Shown: positions 45,616 through 54,513 of the stretch, one piece after another
How positions within the stretch are numbered: position 1 is the first letter of the stretch
How the letters are laid out: each line of letters begins with the position of its first letter
Assembly (NCBI GenBank): GCA_944321875.1
Contig: CALUMX010000008.1
Coordinates: 36,404 to 100,403 of the forward strand
DNA length: 64,000 bases
Reading direction: 5' to 3'
Source of the DNA: an uncultured Muribaculaceae bacterium
GTDB taxonomy: Bacteria; Bacteroidota; Bacteroidia; Bacteroidales; Muribaculaceae
The notes under the pieces: generated by a model
Databases searched by the model: none
What the model was told of the DNA's origin: nothing
What the model saw: the letters and a program-made list of their open reading frames with translations, nothing else
Translations under genes and position numbers: made by a program

Positions 45616-45656
45616 AAAAGACACCCGGAAGCAAAACTTCCGGGTGTCTTTTTTAC
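45616..45656 (+). terminator. Terminator after the phosphorylase gene
   Basis: 16-bp perfect stem AAAAGACACCCGGAAG and complement, 5-nt loop, T run. Confidence 0.95.
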
Positions 45657-45707
45657 ATACCAATATGGAGGCCATCACATTCAATTCTTCCAACCCATGA
45701 ACAAAAC

Positions 45708-45752
45708 AACGGCGGCCGCATCCTGACAATTGCAGGAACTGCGGCCGCCGTT
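45708..45752 (-). terminator. Terminator of the tgt/lptG-like operon (minus strand)
   Basis: 13-bp stem AACGGCGGCCGCA and complement, extended by an inner TCCTG/CAGGA helix. On the minus strand it is followed by GTTTTGTT. Confidence 0.75.
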
Positions 45753-45780
45753 ATTTCGATTGGTAGTTACTTTACATTTA

Positions 45781-46869
45781 TCAGTGGGTTGCCCTACGGT
45801 AGAGGAAAATACCGATAATCAGATAAAGCATATTTGGAATCCACATGGCTATACGCGGAGAAGCAAGGCCGGAAAGCGCAAAGGTGGAAGTCACCGTCAT
45901 AAACATAATATAGGAGAAACTGAGCAACAGACCGATACCGATATTAAGTCCCATACCGCTCTTCTGCTTCTTCGAAGAAAGCGACATACCGATTACGGTC
46001 AGAATCAAGGCGGCAGCCGTCATGGCAAAACGCCTCTCGTACTCAATCTCAAATCCCTTGATATTCGCCACACCACGCTCCCGCTGACGGTCAATGTACT
46101 CCTTCAGCTCCGGAGTCGTCATCTTCTCATGGTCGTTCTCGGCAATAAGGAAATCGCGTGGCTCAATCGGGATAATGGTATCCAGACTGCTACCCGTACG
46201 GATAGTCTCCTTCATTCCCTTAAAATCGCGTATCATGTAATTTTTCAGCGTCCAGCGATAGAGCGTGTCATAAACGGCAACCGTCGCCGTCAGGCGCGAC
46301 CTCAGCTCTTTATCCTCAAACTTCTCCAGAGAGAAATTGTAGGCCGCCTTCGAACGGTTGTCAAAACGCGACATGTAGGCAATCTCATCGGCTGCCACCT
46401 TCAATTGAATATCAACACCATACTCAACAGCCTTGTTTCTGACATACTGGTTCTGATAGTTGATACGCTTCACATTGGCCGGCGGAATGACAAACGCATC
46501 GAGCGTAAAGGAAAAAAGTCCGATGATTGCCGCCGAAATCAGATACGGCCTCAGCAACCGGTTGAAACTTACTCCACTTGACAGGATGGCGATAATCTCT
46601 GAATTCTCAGCCAGTTTCGACGTGAAGAAAATCACGGCGATAAACGTAAACAGCGGACTGAACTGATTGGCCATGTACGGCAGGAAGTTGACATAATAGT
46701 CAAAGATAGTGGCAGACAACGGAGCCCGCATGAAATTGTCCAATTTCTCGTTGATGTCAAACATCACGATAATGGCAAGAATCAGTACGATGGCAAAAAC
46801 GTATGTGCCAAGAAACTTCTTGATAATGTACAGGTCAAGAGTCTTCAGCCCTAAGTTGAATTTTTTCAT
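45781..46869 (-). CDS. LptF/LptG family permease
   Basis: 362 aa from the ATG at 46869 (MKKFNLGLKTLDLYIIKKFL), which overlaps the tgt stop as ATGA. YjgP/YjgQ family: LDLYIIKKFLGTYVF start, FLPYMANQFSPLFTFIAVIF, SEIIAILSSGVSFNRLLRPY, a periplasmic beta-jellyroll middle part, and three C-terminal helices (AALILTVIGMSLS, GIGLLLSFSYIMFMT, MLYLIIGIFLY). Together with LptB (10973-11824) it should extract LPS from the inner membrane. The partner subunit is not in the window. LptG is the better match by the N-terminus, but LptF is not excluded. Confidence 0.88.
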   Translation of the reverse strand: MKKFNLGLKTLDLYIIKKFLGTYVFAIVLILAIIVMFDINEKLDNFMRAPLSATIFDYYVNFLPYMANQFSPLFTFIAVIFFTSKLAENSEIIAILSSGVSFNRLLRPYLISAAIIGLFSFTLDAFVIPPANVKRINYQNQYVRNKAVEYGVDIQLKVAADEIAYMSRFDNRSKAAYNFSLEKFEDKELRSRLTATVAVYDTLYRWTLKNYMIRDFKGMKETIRTGSSLDTIIPIEPRDFLIAENDHEKMTTPELKEYIDRQRERGVANIKGFEIEYERRFAMTAAALILTVIGMSLSSKKQKSGMGLNIGIGLLLSFSYIMFMTVTSTFALSGLASPRIAMWIPNMLYLIIGIFLYRRATH

Positions 46870-47996
46870 AATCGTTGGGTTACCCTTATGACCATTTCTT
46901 CTTTCCACGGTTTGAAATCACCGGCAAGGATATGCTTGCGAGCCTCTCCAACGAGCCACAGATAGAATGCCAGGTTATGGATAGAGGCAATCTGCATGGC
47001 CAGAATCTCCTGACTCACAAACAAGTGACGCAAATAAGCCTTTGAATACAGACGGTCAACCTCTGAGGCACCATCCTCCTCTATCGGGCTGAAATCATCG
47101 GCCCATTTCTTATTGCGCATGTTCATAATACCGTTTTTAGTAAAGAGCATGCCGTTACGGCCGTTGCGCGTAGGCATCACGCAGTCCATCATGTCCACAC
47201 CGCGGTCGATTGCCTCCAAGATATTGGCAGGCGTTCCCACCCCCATCAGATAACGAGGCTTATCGGCAGGAAGAATCTCGTTGACGACCTCAATCATCTC
47301 ATACATCTTCTCTGTCGGCTCTCCCACAGCCAGACCACCGATAGCATTGCCGTCAGCACCCAAATCCGCAACGAAATGGGCCGACTCCTTACGCAAATCC
47401 GGATAGACGCATCCCTGCACAATCGGGAAAAACGTCTGACGGTATCCGTACTTGCCTTCGGTCGAGCAGTAACGGTCCCAGCCTCTTTTCAGCCAGCGCA
47501 ACGTCAAGTCGAGCGACTTGCGGGCATAGCGGTAGTCGGAATCACCCGGCGGACACTCATCAAGCGCCATCATAATGTCGGCACCGATTGACCGCTGAAT
47601 GTCGACCACACCTTCCGGGGTAAACAAGTGTTTCGACCCGTCGATATGCGAACGGAAATAAGCACCCTCCTCCTTCAATTTTCGGTTGGAGGAAAGCGAG
47701 AACACCTGGAAACCGCCGCTATCCGTCAGAATCGGACGTTTCCATCCGTTGAATTTATGAAGGCCTCCTGCCTTTTCCAGAATCTCGATACCCGGACGGA
47801 GGTAAAGATGATAGGTATTTCCTAATATGATTTGTGCCTTTATGTCAGTTTCCAGCTCCCGAAAGTGGACAGCTTTGACAGAACCGACAGTTCCTACCGG
47901 CATGAAAATCGGGGTCTCAATTGTACCGTGATCCGTGGTAATCAACCCGGCTCTCGCATTGCTGTTCTCAGCTTCTTTTTGCAGTTGAAAGTCCAT
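46866..47996 (-). CDS. tgt: tRNA-guanine (queuine) transglycosylase
   Basis: 376 aa. Exchanges guanine 34 of GUN-anticodon tRNAs for the queuine precursor preQ1. TIM barrel with the substrate-binding Asp92 in TDSGGFQVFSL, nucleophile Asp271 in MDCVMPTRNGR, GLAVGEPTEKM and VGTPANILEAIDRG. Oddity: the zinc site normally formed by CxCxxC plus His is not intact. The segment at 308-314 reads DGASEVD with no Cys, while the His (SIHN, H340) remains. I believe other Bacteroidota Tgt sequences show the same, but this is from memory. First gene, with a strong promoter, before the LptG-like gene (4-bp overlap). Confidence 0.94.
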   Translation of the reverse strand: MDFQLQKEAENSNARAGLITTDHGTIETPIFMPVGTVGSVKAVHFRELETDIKAQIILGNTYHLYLRPGIEILEKAGGLHKFNGWKRPILTDSGGFQVFSLSSNRKLKEEGAYFRSHIDGSKHLFTPEGVVDIQRSIGADIMMALDECPPGDSDYRYARKSLDLTLRWLKRGWDRYCSTEGKYGYRQTFFPIVQGCVYPDLRKESAHFVADLGADGNAIGGLAVGEPTEKMYEMIEVVNEILPADKPRYLMGVGTPANILEAIDRGVDMMDCVMPTRNGRNGMLFTKNGIMNMRNKKWADDFSPIEEDGASEVDRLYSKAYLRHLFVSQEILAMQIASIHNLAFYLWLVGEARKHILAGDFKPWKEEMVIRVTQRL

Positions 47997-48021
47997 TATT
48001 CATCGTTTGTTTAGTAGCCTG

Positions 48022-48052
48022 CAAAGTTACTAAAAACCGACCGTAATACAAA
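48022..48052 (-). promoter_or_regulatory. tgt promoter
   Basis: Minus strand: TTTTG around 48053-48049, 19-nt spacer, TAACTTTG at 48029-48022. Confidence 0.8.
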
Positions 48053-48116
48053 ATCGGCAGCCACCATTTTTTGCCTCCGAAAACCGTTCCAACGACTATC
48101 CAGATATCTGACGAAA

Positions 48117-48130
48117 TGTCAAGTCTGACA
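48117..48130. promoter_or_regulatory. Inverted repeat upstream of the clpB promoter, candidate regulator site
   Basis: TGTCA-AGTC-TGACA, perfect 5-bp arms; a further TCTGAC at 48107-48112 repeats the one at 48124-48129, 17 nt apart. It sits just upstream of the -24/-12 element. Confidence 0.35.
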
Positions 48131-48135
48131 GGTTG

Positions 48136-48151
48136 TGGCATACTTCTTGCA
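48136..48151 (+). promoter_or_regulatory. Candidate sigma-54 (-24/-12) promoter of clpB
   Basis: TGGCATACTTCTTGCA fits the RpoN consensus TGGCAC-N5-TTGCA, with GG (48137-48138) and GC (48149-48150) exactly 10 nt apart. Predicted start about 48162, 41 nt before the ATG. No TAnnTTTG element is seen between 48053 and 48203. Confidence 0.6.
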
Positions 48152-48202
48152 AATTAAGAGGCAGATTGACATTGCAAATAATAACTAATAAAACTATATA
48201 TT

Positions 48203-50797
48203 ATGAATTTCGACAACTTTACAATCAAATCGCAAGAAACCATCCAGCAGGCGGTGCAGATTGCAACGGGCAACGGCAACCAAGCCATTGAGCCGGTACA
48301 CCTGATGAGTGCACTTATGATGAAAGGCGAATCGGTCGTGAAGTTCATTTTCCAGAAGTTAGGTGCTGACTGGTCGTTAATCGACATGCAACTGAAAAAG
48401 GCGATGACTTCACTTCCGAAAGTAAGCGGCGGAGAACCCTATCTGTCGCGTACCTCCAACGAAGTATTGCTGAAGGCCATTGACGAAAGCAAGAAGATGG
48501 GCGATGAATACGTTGCCATCGAAGGCATCTTCCGTGCCCTTTTCAAAGTCAACAGCGAGGCTTCTAAAATTCTGAAGGATGCAGGACTTACGGAATCAGG
48601 CATCGACGCTGCCATCCGCGAGCTGCGTAAGGGTGCGAAGGCCGACAGTCAGAGCGCGGAGGAATCCTACAACGCACTGGCAAAGTACGCCATCAACCTC
48701 AACGAAAGAGCCCGTAGCGGCAAACTCGACCCGGTCATCGGCCGTGACGATGAAATCCGCCGTGTACTGCAGATTCTGAGCCGCCGTACGAAGAACAACC
48801 CTATCCTCGTCGGTGAGCCGGGTACTGGTAAAACGGCCATTGCCGAAGGTCTGGCCCAGCGTATCGTCAGAGGCGATGTGCCGGAGAACCTGAAAACCAA
48901 GCAACTGTTCTCGCTCGACATGGGCGCGCTCGTTGCCGGTGCAAAATATAAAGGTGAATTTGAGGAACGTCTGAAGGCCATCGTCAACGAGGTGACGAAA
49001 AGCAACGGTGAAATCATCCTCTTCATCGATGAGATTCACACGCTTGTCGGAGCCGGAAAAGGCGAAGGCGCAATGGATGCAGCCAACATTCTGAAGCCGG
49101 CGCTTGCCCGTGGCGACCTGCGCAGCATCGGTGCCACGACTCTCGATGAATATCAGAAATATTTCGAGAAGGACAAGGCTCTCGAACGCCGTTTCCAGAT
49201 TGTCATGATTAACGAGCCTGACGAAGCCAGCAGCATCGCCATCCTCCGTGGTCTGAAAGAGCGCTACGAGAACCACCACAAGGTGAGAATTCTCGACGAG
49301 GCCATCATTGCAGCCGTACAGCTCTCCGAACGCTACATCACCGACCGGTTCCTGCCGGATAAGGCCATCGACCTGATTGACGAGGCTGCTTCCAAACTGC
49401 GTATCGAGATTGACTCTGTGCCGCAGGCTCTCGATGAAATCATCCGTCGTATCTCCCAGCTCGAAATCGAGCGTGAGGCTATCAAGCGCGAAGAAGGCGA
49501 AGAGGAGAAGGTGAAGGAAATCGAGAAGCAGTTGGCTCATCTCCGCGAAGAGGAATCAACCTATATGGCCAAATGGAAAGCCGAGAAAGAGCTCATCAAT
49601 AAGGTTCAGCAAAATAAAATCGACATTGAGGAGCTGCGTTTCGAGGCCGACCGTGCCGAACGCGACGGTGATTACGCCAAAGTGGCTGAAATCCGCTATT
49701 CGAAAATCAAATCGAAAGAGGATGAGAACCACCGTCTGCAGGAACAGCTTCACGACATGCAAGGCGACAAGCAACTCATTAAGGAGGAAGTGGACGCCGA
49801 CGATATTGCCGACATCGTTTCCCGCTGGACGGGTATTCCAGTCTCCAAAATGGTCAAGAGCGAGAAAGAGAAACTGCTGCATCTGGAAGAAGAGCTTCAC
49901 CGCCGTGTCATCGGTCAGGACGAGGCCATCTCAGCCATCGCCGATGCCGTACGCCGTAGCCGTGCCGGCCTGAACGACCCGCACCGTCCTATCGGCTCAT
50001 TCATCTTCCTCGGTACGACGGGTGTCGGTAAGACAGAGCTTGCAAAGGCACTGGCCGACTATCTGTTCAACGATGAGAATATGATGACACGTATCGATAT
50101 GAGCGAATATCAGGAGAAATTCTCGGTGTCACGTCTTATCGGTCCTCCTCCCGGATACGTAGGTTACGAGGAAGGCGGTCAATTGACGGAGGCTGTACGC
50201 CGCAAACCGTACTCTGTCGTTCTGTTCGATGAAATTGAGAAGGCTCACCCCGATGTGTTCAACATCCTGCTGCAAGTTCTCGATGACGGCCGACTGACCG
50301 ACAACAAGGGACGTACCGTCAACTTCAAGAACACGATTATCGTGATGACTTCCAACATGGGCTCACAGCTTATCCGTGATAATTTCTCGAAAATGACGGA
50401 GGCCAACCATGACCAAGTCGTGGAAAGCACGAAGAATGCCGTTCTGGAAATGCTGAAATCCAACATCCGTCCGGAATTCCTCAACCGTATCGACGAAATC
50501 ATCATGTTCACGCCGCTCAACAAGGAGGAAATCAAGCAAATCGTCGCTCTGCAAATCAACGCTGCAAAACGGATGCTTGCTTCCAACGGTATCGAGCTGA
50601 ACATCACCGACCGCGCGCTTACGCTGCTCGCTGAAGAAGGATTCGACCCGGAATTCGGCGCACGTCCTGTCAAGCGTGTCATCCAGCGTGAGATTCTCAA
50701 CCGCTTGTCGAAGAACATCCTGGCCGGTAACGTGACAAGCGAACGAGCCATCACCATCGACACGGACGATGACGCAACGTTCGTCTTCCGCAACTAA
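48203..50797 (+). CDS. clpB: Chaperone ClpB
   Basis: 864 aa, full length. Hexameric AAA+ disaggregase working with DnaK on heat-aggregated proteins. N-terminal ClpN repeats (about residues 1-145), first ATPase with Walker A GEPGTGKT at 204-211, middle coiled coil (about 410-530: [40 protein letters not shown]) that distinguishes ClpB from ClpA/C, second ATPase with GTTGVGKT at 604-611, and small C-terminal domain ([16 protein letters not shown]). No ClpP-binding loop. Single gene with its own unusual promoter and a terminator. Confidence 0.98.
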   Translation: MNFDNFTIKSQETIQQAVQIATGNGNQAIEPVHLMSALMMKGESVVKFIFQKLGADWSLIDMQLKKAMTSLPKVSGGEPYLSRTSNEVLLKAIDESKKMGDEYVAIEGIFRALFKVNSEASKILKDAGLTESGIDAAIRELRKGAKADSQSAEESYNALAKYAINLNERARSGKLDPVIGRDDEIRRVLQILSRRTKNNPILVGEPGTGKTAIAEGLAQRIVRGDVPENLKTKQLFSLDMGALVAGAKYKGEFEERLKAIVNEVTKSNGEIILFIDEIHTLVGAGKGEGAMDAANILKPALARGDLRSIGATTLDEYQKYFEKDKALERRFQIVMINEPDEASSIAILRGLKERYENHHKVRILDEAIIAAVQLSERYITDRFLPDKAIDLIDEAASKLRIEIDSVPQALDEIIRRISQLEIEREAIKREEGEEEKVKEIEKQLAHLREEESTYMAKWKAEKELINKVQQNKIDIEELRFEADRAERDGDYAKVAEIRYSKIKSKEDENHRLQEQLHDMQGDKQLIKEEVDADDIADIVSRWTGIPVSKMVKSEKEKLLHLEEELHRRVIGQDEAISAIADAVRRSRAGLNDPHRPIGSFIFLGTTGVGKTELAKALADYLFNDENMMTRIDMSEYQEKFSVSRLIGPPPGYVGYEEGGQLTEAVRRKPYSVVLFDEIEKAHPDVFNILLQVLDDGRLTDNKGRTVNFKNTIIVMTSNMGSQLIRDNFSKMTEANHDQVVESTKNAVLEMLKSNIRPEFLNRIDEIIMFTPLNKEEIKQIVALQINAAKRMLASNGIELNITDRALTLLAEEGFDPEFGARPVKRVIQREILNRLSKNILAGNVTSERAITIDTDDDATFVFRN

Positions 50798-50829
50798 AAC
50801 AAAGCACGCTCTGCGCGCTCCCATAAATC

Positions 50830-50877
50830 AAACGGGACAACCCGCGACCTCTGGCCGCTACGGTTGTCCCGTTTTTT
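50830..50877 (+). terminator. Terminator after clpB
   Basis: 13-bp stem AAACGGGACAACC and complement with a GC-rich 19-nt loop and a T6 tail. Confidence 0.9.
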
Positions 50878-50892
50878 GTATTTGTATCTTTT

Positions 50893-52335
50893 CTAAAAAT
50901 TGGCATAAATGAATGGAGCCACCGATTCTGTGCCCAACTCCAGCACCGTCTGCACAATGACAAGAATCAGCAACAACTTCACCAGCCACGGCAGCTTGAT
51001 AAAACCCTTCTCCGCCTTTTCGCCAAACGATGTCGGTAAAAAAATCAGGACATAGGCCAACAGGAAAACGACCACCCACAGACTGCGCTCTGCCCAAAAG
51101 GCAAGCATGAAGGAGAAGTCTACATCAACGGCTATTTTTCTCAACATCTCAACCGCCTGTGAGAAATCGGAGGCTCGGAAGAACGGCCACAAAACCGTGA
51201 CAAAACAAAACGTGGCAGCGACCGACAACCAGCGGCGCCAACGCCTCTCGTCGGTCTTCCGCCGGGCAAGAAACAGTTTATGAACCACCAACCCCAGGCC
51301 ATGCATAAATCCCCAGAGAATAAATCCCCAGCCGGCACCATGCCAGATACCACCCACAACCATCGTCACCATCAGCGCCATAACCATTCTGGCACGACCG
51401 TTGCGGCTTCCGCCGAGCGGTATATAAATATAGTCACGCAGCCATGAGGACAACGAGATGTGCCAACGCCTCCAGAAATCGCCAATATTACGCGACTTGT
51501 AAGGTGTACGGAAGTTGACACCCAGGTCAATGCCCATCACCCGGCCAAGACCGATAGCCATATCCGAATAGCCGGAGAAATCAAAATATATCTGCGCCCC
51601 GTAGCCCAGCAATGCCAGCAAGTTTTCCAATCCGCTATATCCCGACGGATTGTCAAACACTAATGAATTGAACTGTCCCAGATAGTCGGCAATCGCCGAT
51701 TTCTTCAGCAATCCCAGCAAGACGAGCCAAAGGCCGGAATAAAGTTTACGGCGCGTTATCCTCACCGGCAGTCGCAACTGCCCCAAAAACACATCAGCCC
51801 GCACTATCGGACCGGCCATCAACGCCGGAAAATAGGACAAGTAGAAAGCATACTCCAGCAGAGTAACCCGAGGAGGCACCGTCCCTCTGTAAACCTCGAC
51901 GAGATAGCTGACAGAACGGAACGTATAGAACGAAATGCCGACCGGCACCACCCAATCGACCTTACTCCAATCGAAAGCAAACAGTGAGGCAGCAAAACCG
52001 GCATATTTGAACACAGCTAAAGTGGCTACCGACAACGTTATCGCCACAGCGAGCAACGTCCGTCGTTGCCGCCGGACAGAAAGCGACTGCAACCAGTTGG
52101 CAAGCAACCAATCAACAACAATTTTCCCAAGCAATACGGTCACACACCACCCTCCTGCCTTATAAGCAAAGAAAAGGCTGAACAGTGTGACAAACGAAAG
52201 CATCGCGGCCCGTCGCCGGCAAATCAAAAAATAGGCAGGCAGAACGACAAGCATCGCCATCCAAAACCACAGGCTCACAACCGACACGGGAGCTGCCGGG
52301 TCATAAGAAAAAAAATATCCGAGTATTCCGTCCAT
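50893..52335 (-). CDS. MBOAT family O-acyltransferase (AlgI/PatA-like)
   Basis: 480 aa, about 11 membrane helices. MBOAT signature: FDFSGYSDMAIGLGRVMG, NFRTPYKSRNIGDFWRRWHI with His292, LSSWLRDYIYIPLGGSRNG, and the conserved catalytic His332 in GGIWHGAGWGF. Members move acetyl groups across the inner membrane for O-acetylation of alginate, peptidoglycan or other surface polysaccharides. It follows a membrane-anchored SGNH hydrolase gene by 22 nt; such pairs provide the transfer step in the periplasm. The polymer acetylated here is unknown. Confidence 0.92.
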   Translation of the reverse strand: MDGILGYFFSYDPAAPVSVVSLWFWMAMLVVLPAYFLICRRRAAMLSFVTLFSLFFAYKAGGWCVTVLLGKIVVDWLLANWLQSLSVRRQRRTLLAVAITLSVATLAVFKYAGFAASLFAFDWSKVDWVVPVGISFYTFRSVSYLVEVYRGTVPPRVTLLEYAFYLSYFPALMAGPIVRADVFLGQLRLPVRITRRKLYSGLWLVLLGLLKKSAIADYLGQFNSLVFDNPSGYSGLENLLALLGYGAQIYFDFSGYSDMAIGLGRVMGIDLGVNFRTPYKSRNIGDFWRRWHISLSSWLRDYIYIPLGGSRNGRARMVMALMVTMVVGGIWHGAGWGFILWGFMHGLGLVVHKLFLARRKTDERRWRRWLSVAATFCFVTVLWPFFRASDFSQAVEMLRKIAVDVDFSFMLAFWAERSLWVVVFLLAYVLIFLPTSFGEKAEKGFIKLPWLVKLLLILVIVQTVLELGTESVAPFIYANF

Positions 52336-52357
52336 GGCAGTTTCCTATTCTAAAAAA

Positions 52358-53140
52358 TCACTCTTCAGGGGTGTGAACAAAAACCCGCTTCGCTTTTCCC
52401 GACATTTTCGCAGGCTTGTCAAGCCGCACAGGCACAGCCGAACGCTTGACAATCCAATTGGCCACTGAATCCATCCACTGGGCAGCAGCCTCACGTGTCG
52501 GATGTGCTCCGTCGGAGGCACGGTCAAGTGTCAGATGCTGAGACTCGAAGAAACACCCGTCTTTCACCTTGCTTTCAATCAACCGGTTGATACCCGTATC
52601 CGGCTTCCAGTTGGGCGGACCAATCCAAACATACGGCAATCCGCCAATCTCTTTCAGAATCGTTTCCACATAGGGAGCACGCTGTCGCTCGATGTCGCGG
52701 ATGAACAACTCGTTTCCACCCAGACAAACGACAACGTAATCCGGCTTGCACTTGGCTATATAGTCTGACAAACGGTGCGACTTAGCCCATTTCTCTGTCG
52801 TTGAGCCGTACCAGATAACCGAATATAATGTGTGTCCGTTCTTCTCCGCATAGGCGGCAAACCGTGGCGAGAGGCCTTCCAGCATGGAATCCCCGATAAA
52901 AAGTATCACTTTCGGCAATGTATCAGCCTCCACCGGCTTTGTCACAACAGGTACATTCCCCTCTTTCTGAACAATTTGTTCCGTTTTCTCTGTATCAACC
53001 GTTTCAAACGCACTTAAATCCAATTTGGCCAACGGGCGGCCGAATATCCGTATATCATCAAATGCAGCTACAAAAACAAAAAAAACAAGTGCCAGAAGAA
53101 GCAGCAGCCATAACTTCAGCCAACTATGTTTCATTCTCAT
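52358..53140 (-). CDS. Membrane-anchored SGNH/GDSL hydrolase, likely O-acetylation partner
   Basis: 260 aa from the ATG at 53140 (or 53134), which gives an N-terminal anchor (WLKLWLLLLLALVFFVFVA). The longer frame to 53473 is antisense to the TPP riboswitch and is not real. SGNH blocks: FIGDSMLEGL with the nucleophile Ser at about 85, GGNELF near 141-146, and DGAHPTREAA with Asp210 and His213. Resembles DUF459/AlgX-like acetyltransferases acting outside the inner membrane. It lies directly upstream of the MBOAT gene on the same strand, so the two likely form an export-and-transfer acetylation pair. Confidence 0.87.
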   Translation of the reverse strand: MRMKHSWLKLWLLLLLALVFFVFVAAFDDIRIFGRPLAKLDLSAFETVDTEKTEQIVQKEGNVPVVTKPVEADTLPKVILFIGDSMLEGLSPRFAAYAEKNGHTLYSVIWYGSTTEKWAKSHRLSDYIAKCKPDYVVVCLGGNELFIRDIERQRAPYVETILKEIGGLPYVWIGPPNWKPDTGINRLIESKVKDGCFFESQHLTLDRASDGAHPTREAAAQWMDSVANWIVKRSAVPVRLDKPAKMSGKAKRVFVHTPEE

Positions 53141-53275
53141 GGATAATAAATTAAAAAGTATATTGCGCAAGATACAAATTTTCGTAAAGCCATGCAATAT
53201 CACAAAAAGTTTTTTATATATTTGCACAATATAGGAAGCGGCTCGGCATTGCCCAATCAGAAAACTGCGTTTTCT

Positions 53276-53307
53276 TTTGTCACTGCTCTCGCCTTTCACT
53301 ATATTTG
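53276..53307 (+). promoter_or_regulatory. Promoter of the thiamine operon
   Basis: TTTG at 53276-53279, 20-nt spacer, TATATTTG at 53300-53307; start about 53314, directly before the riboswitch. Confidence 0.8.
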
Positions 53308-53316
53308 CAACATTGA

Positions 53317-53392
53317 AACAAAGGGGTGCCGAACAATGGCTGAGATTATACCCTCCGAACCTGATACGGATAATGCCGGCGCAGGGATTGTG
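53317..53392 (+). promoter_or_regulatory. TPP riboswitch (THI element)
   Basis: Conserved core in order: GGGGTGCC (53323-53330), GGCTGAGATTATACCC with the CTGAGA loop (53338-53353), ACCTGATACGGATAATGCC (53359-53377), then GGCGCAGGGA closing P1. It binds thiamine pyrophosphate. About 100 nt separate it from the thiD ATG. That stretch has a GATGCA-AAAAA-TGCATC hairpin (53436-53452) but no clear T run, so control of translation initiation or Rho-dependent termination is more likely than a classical terminator. Confidence 0.95.
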
Positions 53393-53490
53393 ACCATTCT
53401 TTTCCATTTCCAAGCCTCCTTCTGTTTCTGAACACTGATGCAAAAAATGCATCTGCTCATTTATTGACAACAATTCAGGACAGGACGCTT

Positions 53491-54309
53491 ATGAAATATC
53501 CAACCGTACTTTCCATCGCCGGCTCCGACTCTGGAGGAGGCGCAGGTATTCAGGCCGACATAAAAACCATGTCGGCAATCGGGGTCTTCGCGACAACGGC
53601 TATCACTGCCATCACCGCGCAGAACACTCTCGGCGTAACCGGCATCCAGGGCATCGACCCTGAAATCGTCGGCAAACAGATTGACGCCGTGTTTTCCGAC
53701 CTGAAACCCGTAGCCGTCAAAATCGGCATGCTTTTTTCGAAAGAAATCATACAGACCGTAACCGACCGGCTACGCTTCTATGCGCCACAGCATATTGTCC
53801 TCGACCCGGTGATGATTTCCACATCGGGCAGCAAGCTCATCAGCGATGACGCCATCGAAACGCTTTGCCGTGACCTGATGCCGCTTGCCTCGGTCGTTAC
53901 ACCCAATCGGTTTGAGGCGCAGCACATCGCCGGCATCAGTATCCTTGACCACGCATCTACCGTCGAGGCTGCCCGCCGCATCTTAAAAAGCGGCTGCCGC
54001 TACGTGCTCATCAAAGGCGGACATTTCTCCGACGCTGCCATGACTGACCACCTCTTCGCTGCGGACACGTTGGAGGAACACTGCTACAACGGACGTTTCA
54101 TCGACACCCGGAACACGCACGGCACCGGTTGCACTCTTTCCTCAGCCATTGCCTCCTATCTTGCTCTCGGCCATCCCATGACCGAGGCGGTCGGACTTGC
54201 CAAGCAGTATCTGCAGAGCGGACTGGAAGCCGGTGCTGACGTAAGGACAGGCGAAGGCCACGGACCTCTCAATCATTTCTTTAACCCGCAAAAACTCAGA
54301 AAAATATGA
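53491..54309 (+). CDS. thiD: Hydroxymethylpyrimidine (phosphate) kinase ThiD
   Basis: 272 aa from the ATG at 53491 (MKYPTVLSIAGSDSGGGAGIQ); the frame's TTG at 53464 is not used. Ribokinase fold: SIAGSDSGGGAGIQADIKTM binds HMP, LDPVMISTSGSKLI, VVTPNRFEA, and the anion-hole motif TRNTHGTGCTLSSAIAS with the catalytic Asp position in the usual place. It phosphorylates HMP-P to HMP-PP, the pyrimidine half of thiamine. First gene after the riboswitch; its stop overlaps the thiS ATG by 4 bp. Confidence 0.96.
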   Translation: MKYPTVLSIAGSDSGGGAGIQADIKTMSAIGVFATTAITAITAQNTLGVTGIQGIDPEIVGKQIDAVFSDLKPVAVKIGMLFSKEIIQTVTDRLRFYAPQHIVLDPVMISTSGSKLISDDAIETLCRDLMPLASVVTPNRFEAQHIAGISILDHASTVEAARRILKSGCRYVLIKGGHFSDAAMTDHLFAADTLEEHCYNGRFIDTRNTHGTGCTLSSAIASYLALGHPMTEAVGLAKQYLQSGLEAGADVRTGEGHGPLNHFFNPQKLRKI

Positions 54310-54509
54310 TTTCAGTAAAATTCAACAATACTACCCTTCAAATAGAAGACGGCACAACTGTTGCTCAATTCATTGAAATGCAAAAAGTTGACGCATCGGG
54401 AATTGCCGTTGCCGTCAACAACCGTGTCGTAGCTAAAACCGAATGGAGCACTGCTCAACTTGCCGACGGTGATGCCATCCTCATCATCAAGGCCTTTTAT
54501 GGAGGATAA
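54306..54509 (+). CDS. thiS: Sulfur carrier protein ThiS
   Basis: 67 aa ubiquitin-like protein ending in the required Gly-Gly (KAFYGG). The C-terminal Gly is adenylated and thiocarboxylated and gives sulfur to ThiG for thiazole formation. Start overlaps thiD (ATGA). The adenylating enzyme ThiF, normally in this operon, is not in the window. Confidence 0.95.
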   Translation: MISVKFNNTTLQIEDGTTVAQFIEMQKVDASGIAVAVNNRVVAKTEWSTAQLADGDAILIIKAFYGG

Positions 54510-54513
54510 CCCG

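Noticed and set aside
45730..46581. 283-codon plus-strand open frame
   Set aside because: Antisense to the LptG-like permease, which has convincing membrane topology and a coupled start with tgt.
48596..49540. 314-codon minus-strand open frame
   Set aside because: Antisense to clpB; shadow of its biased codons.
53141..53473. N-terminal extension of the SGNH hydrolase to 53473
   Set aside because: It is antisense to the TPP riboswitch and thiamine promoter, lacks conservation signs, and the ATG at 53140 opens a proper membrane anchor.
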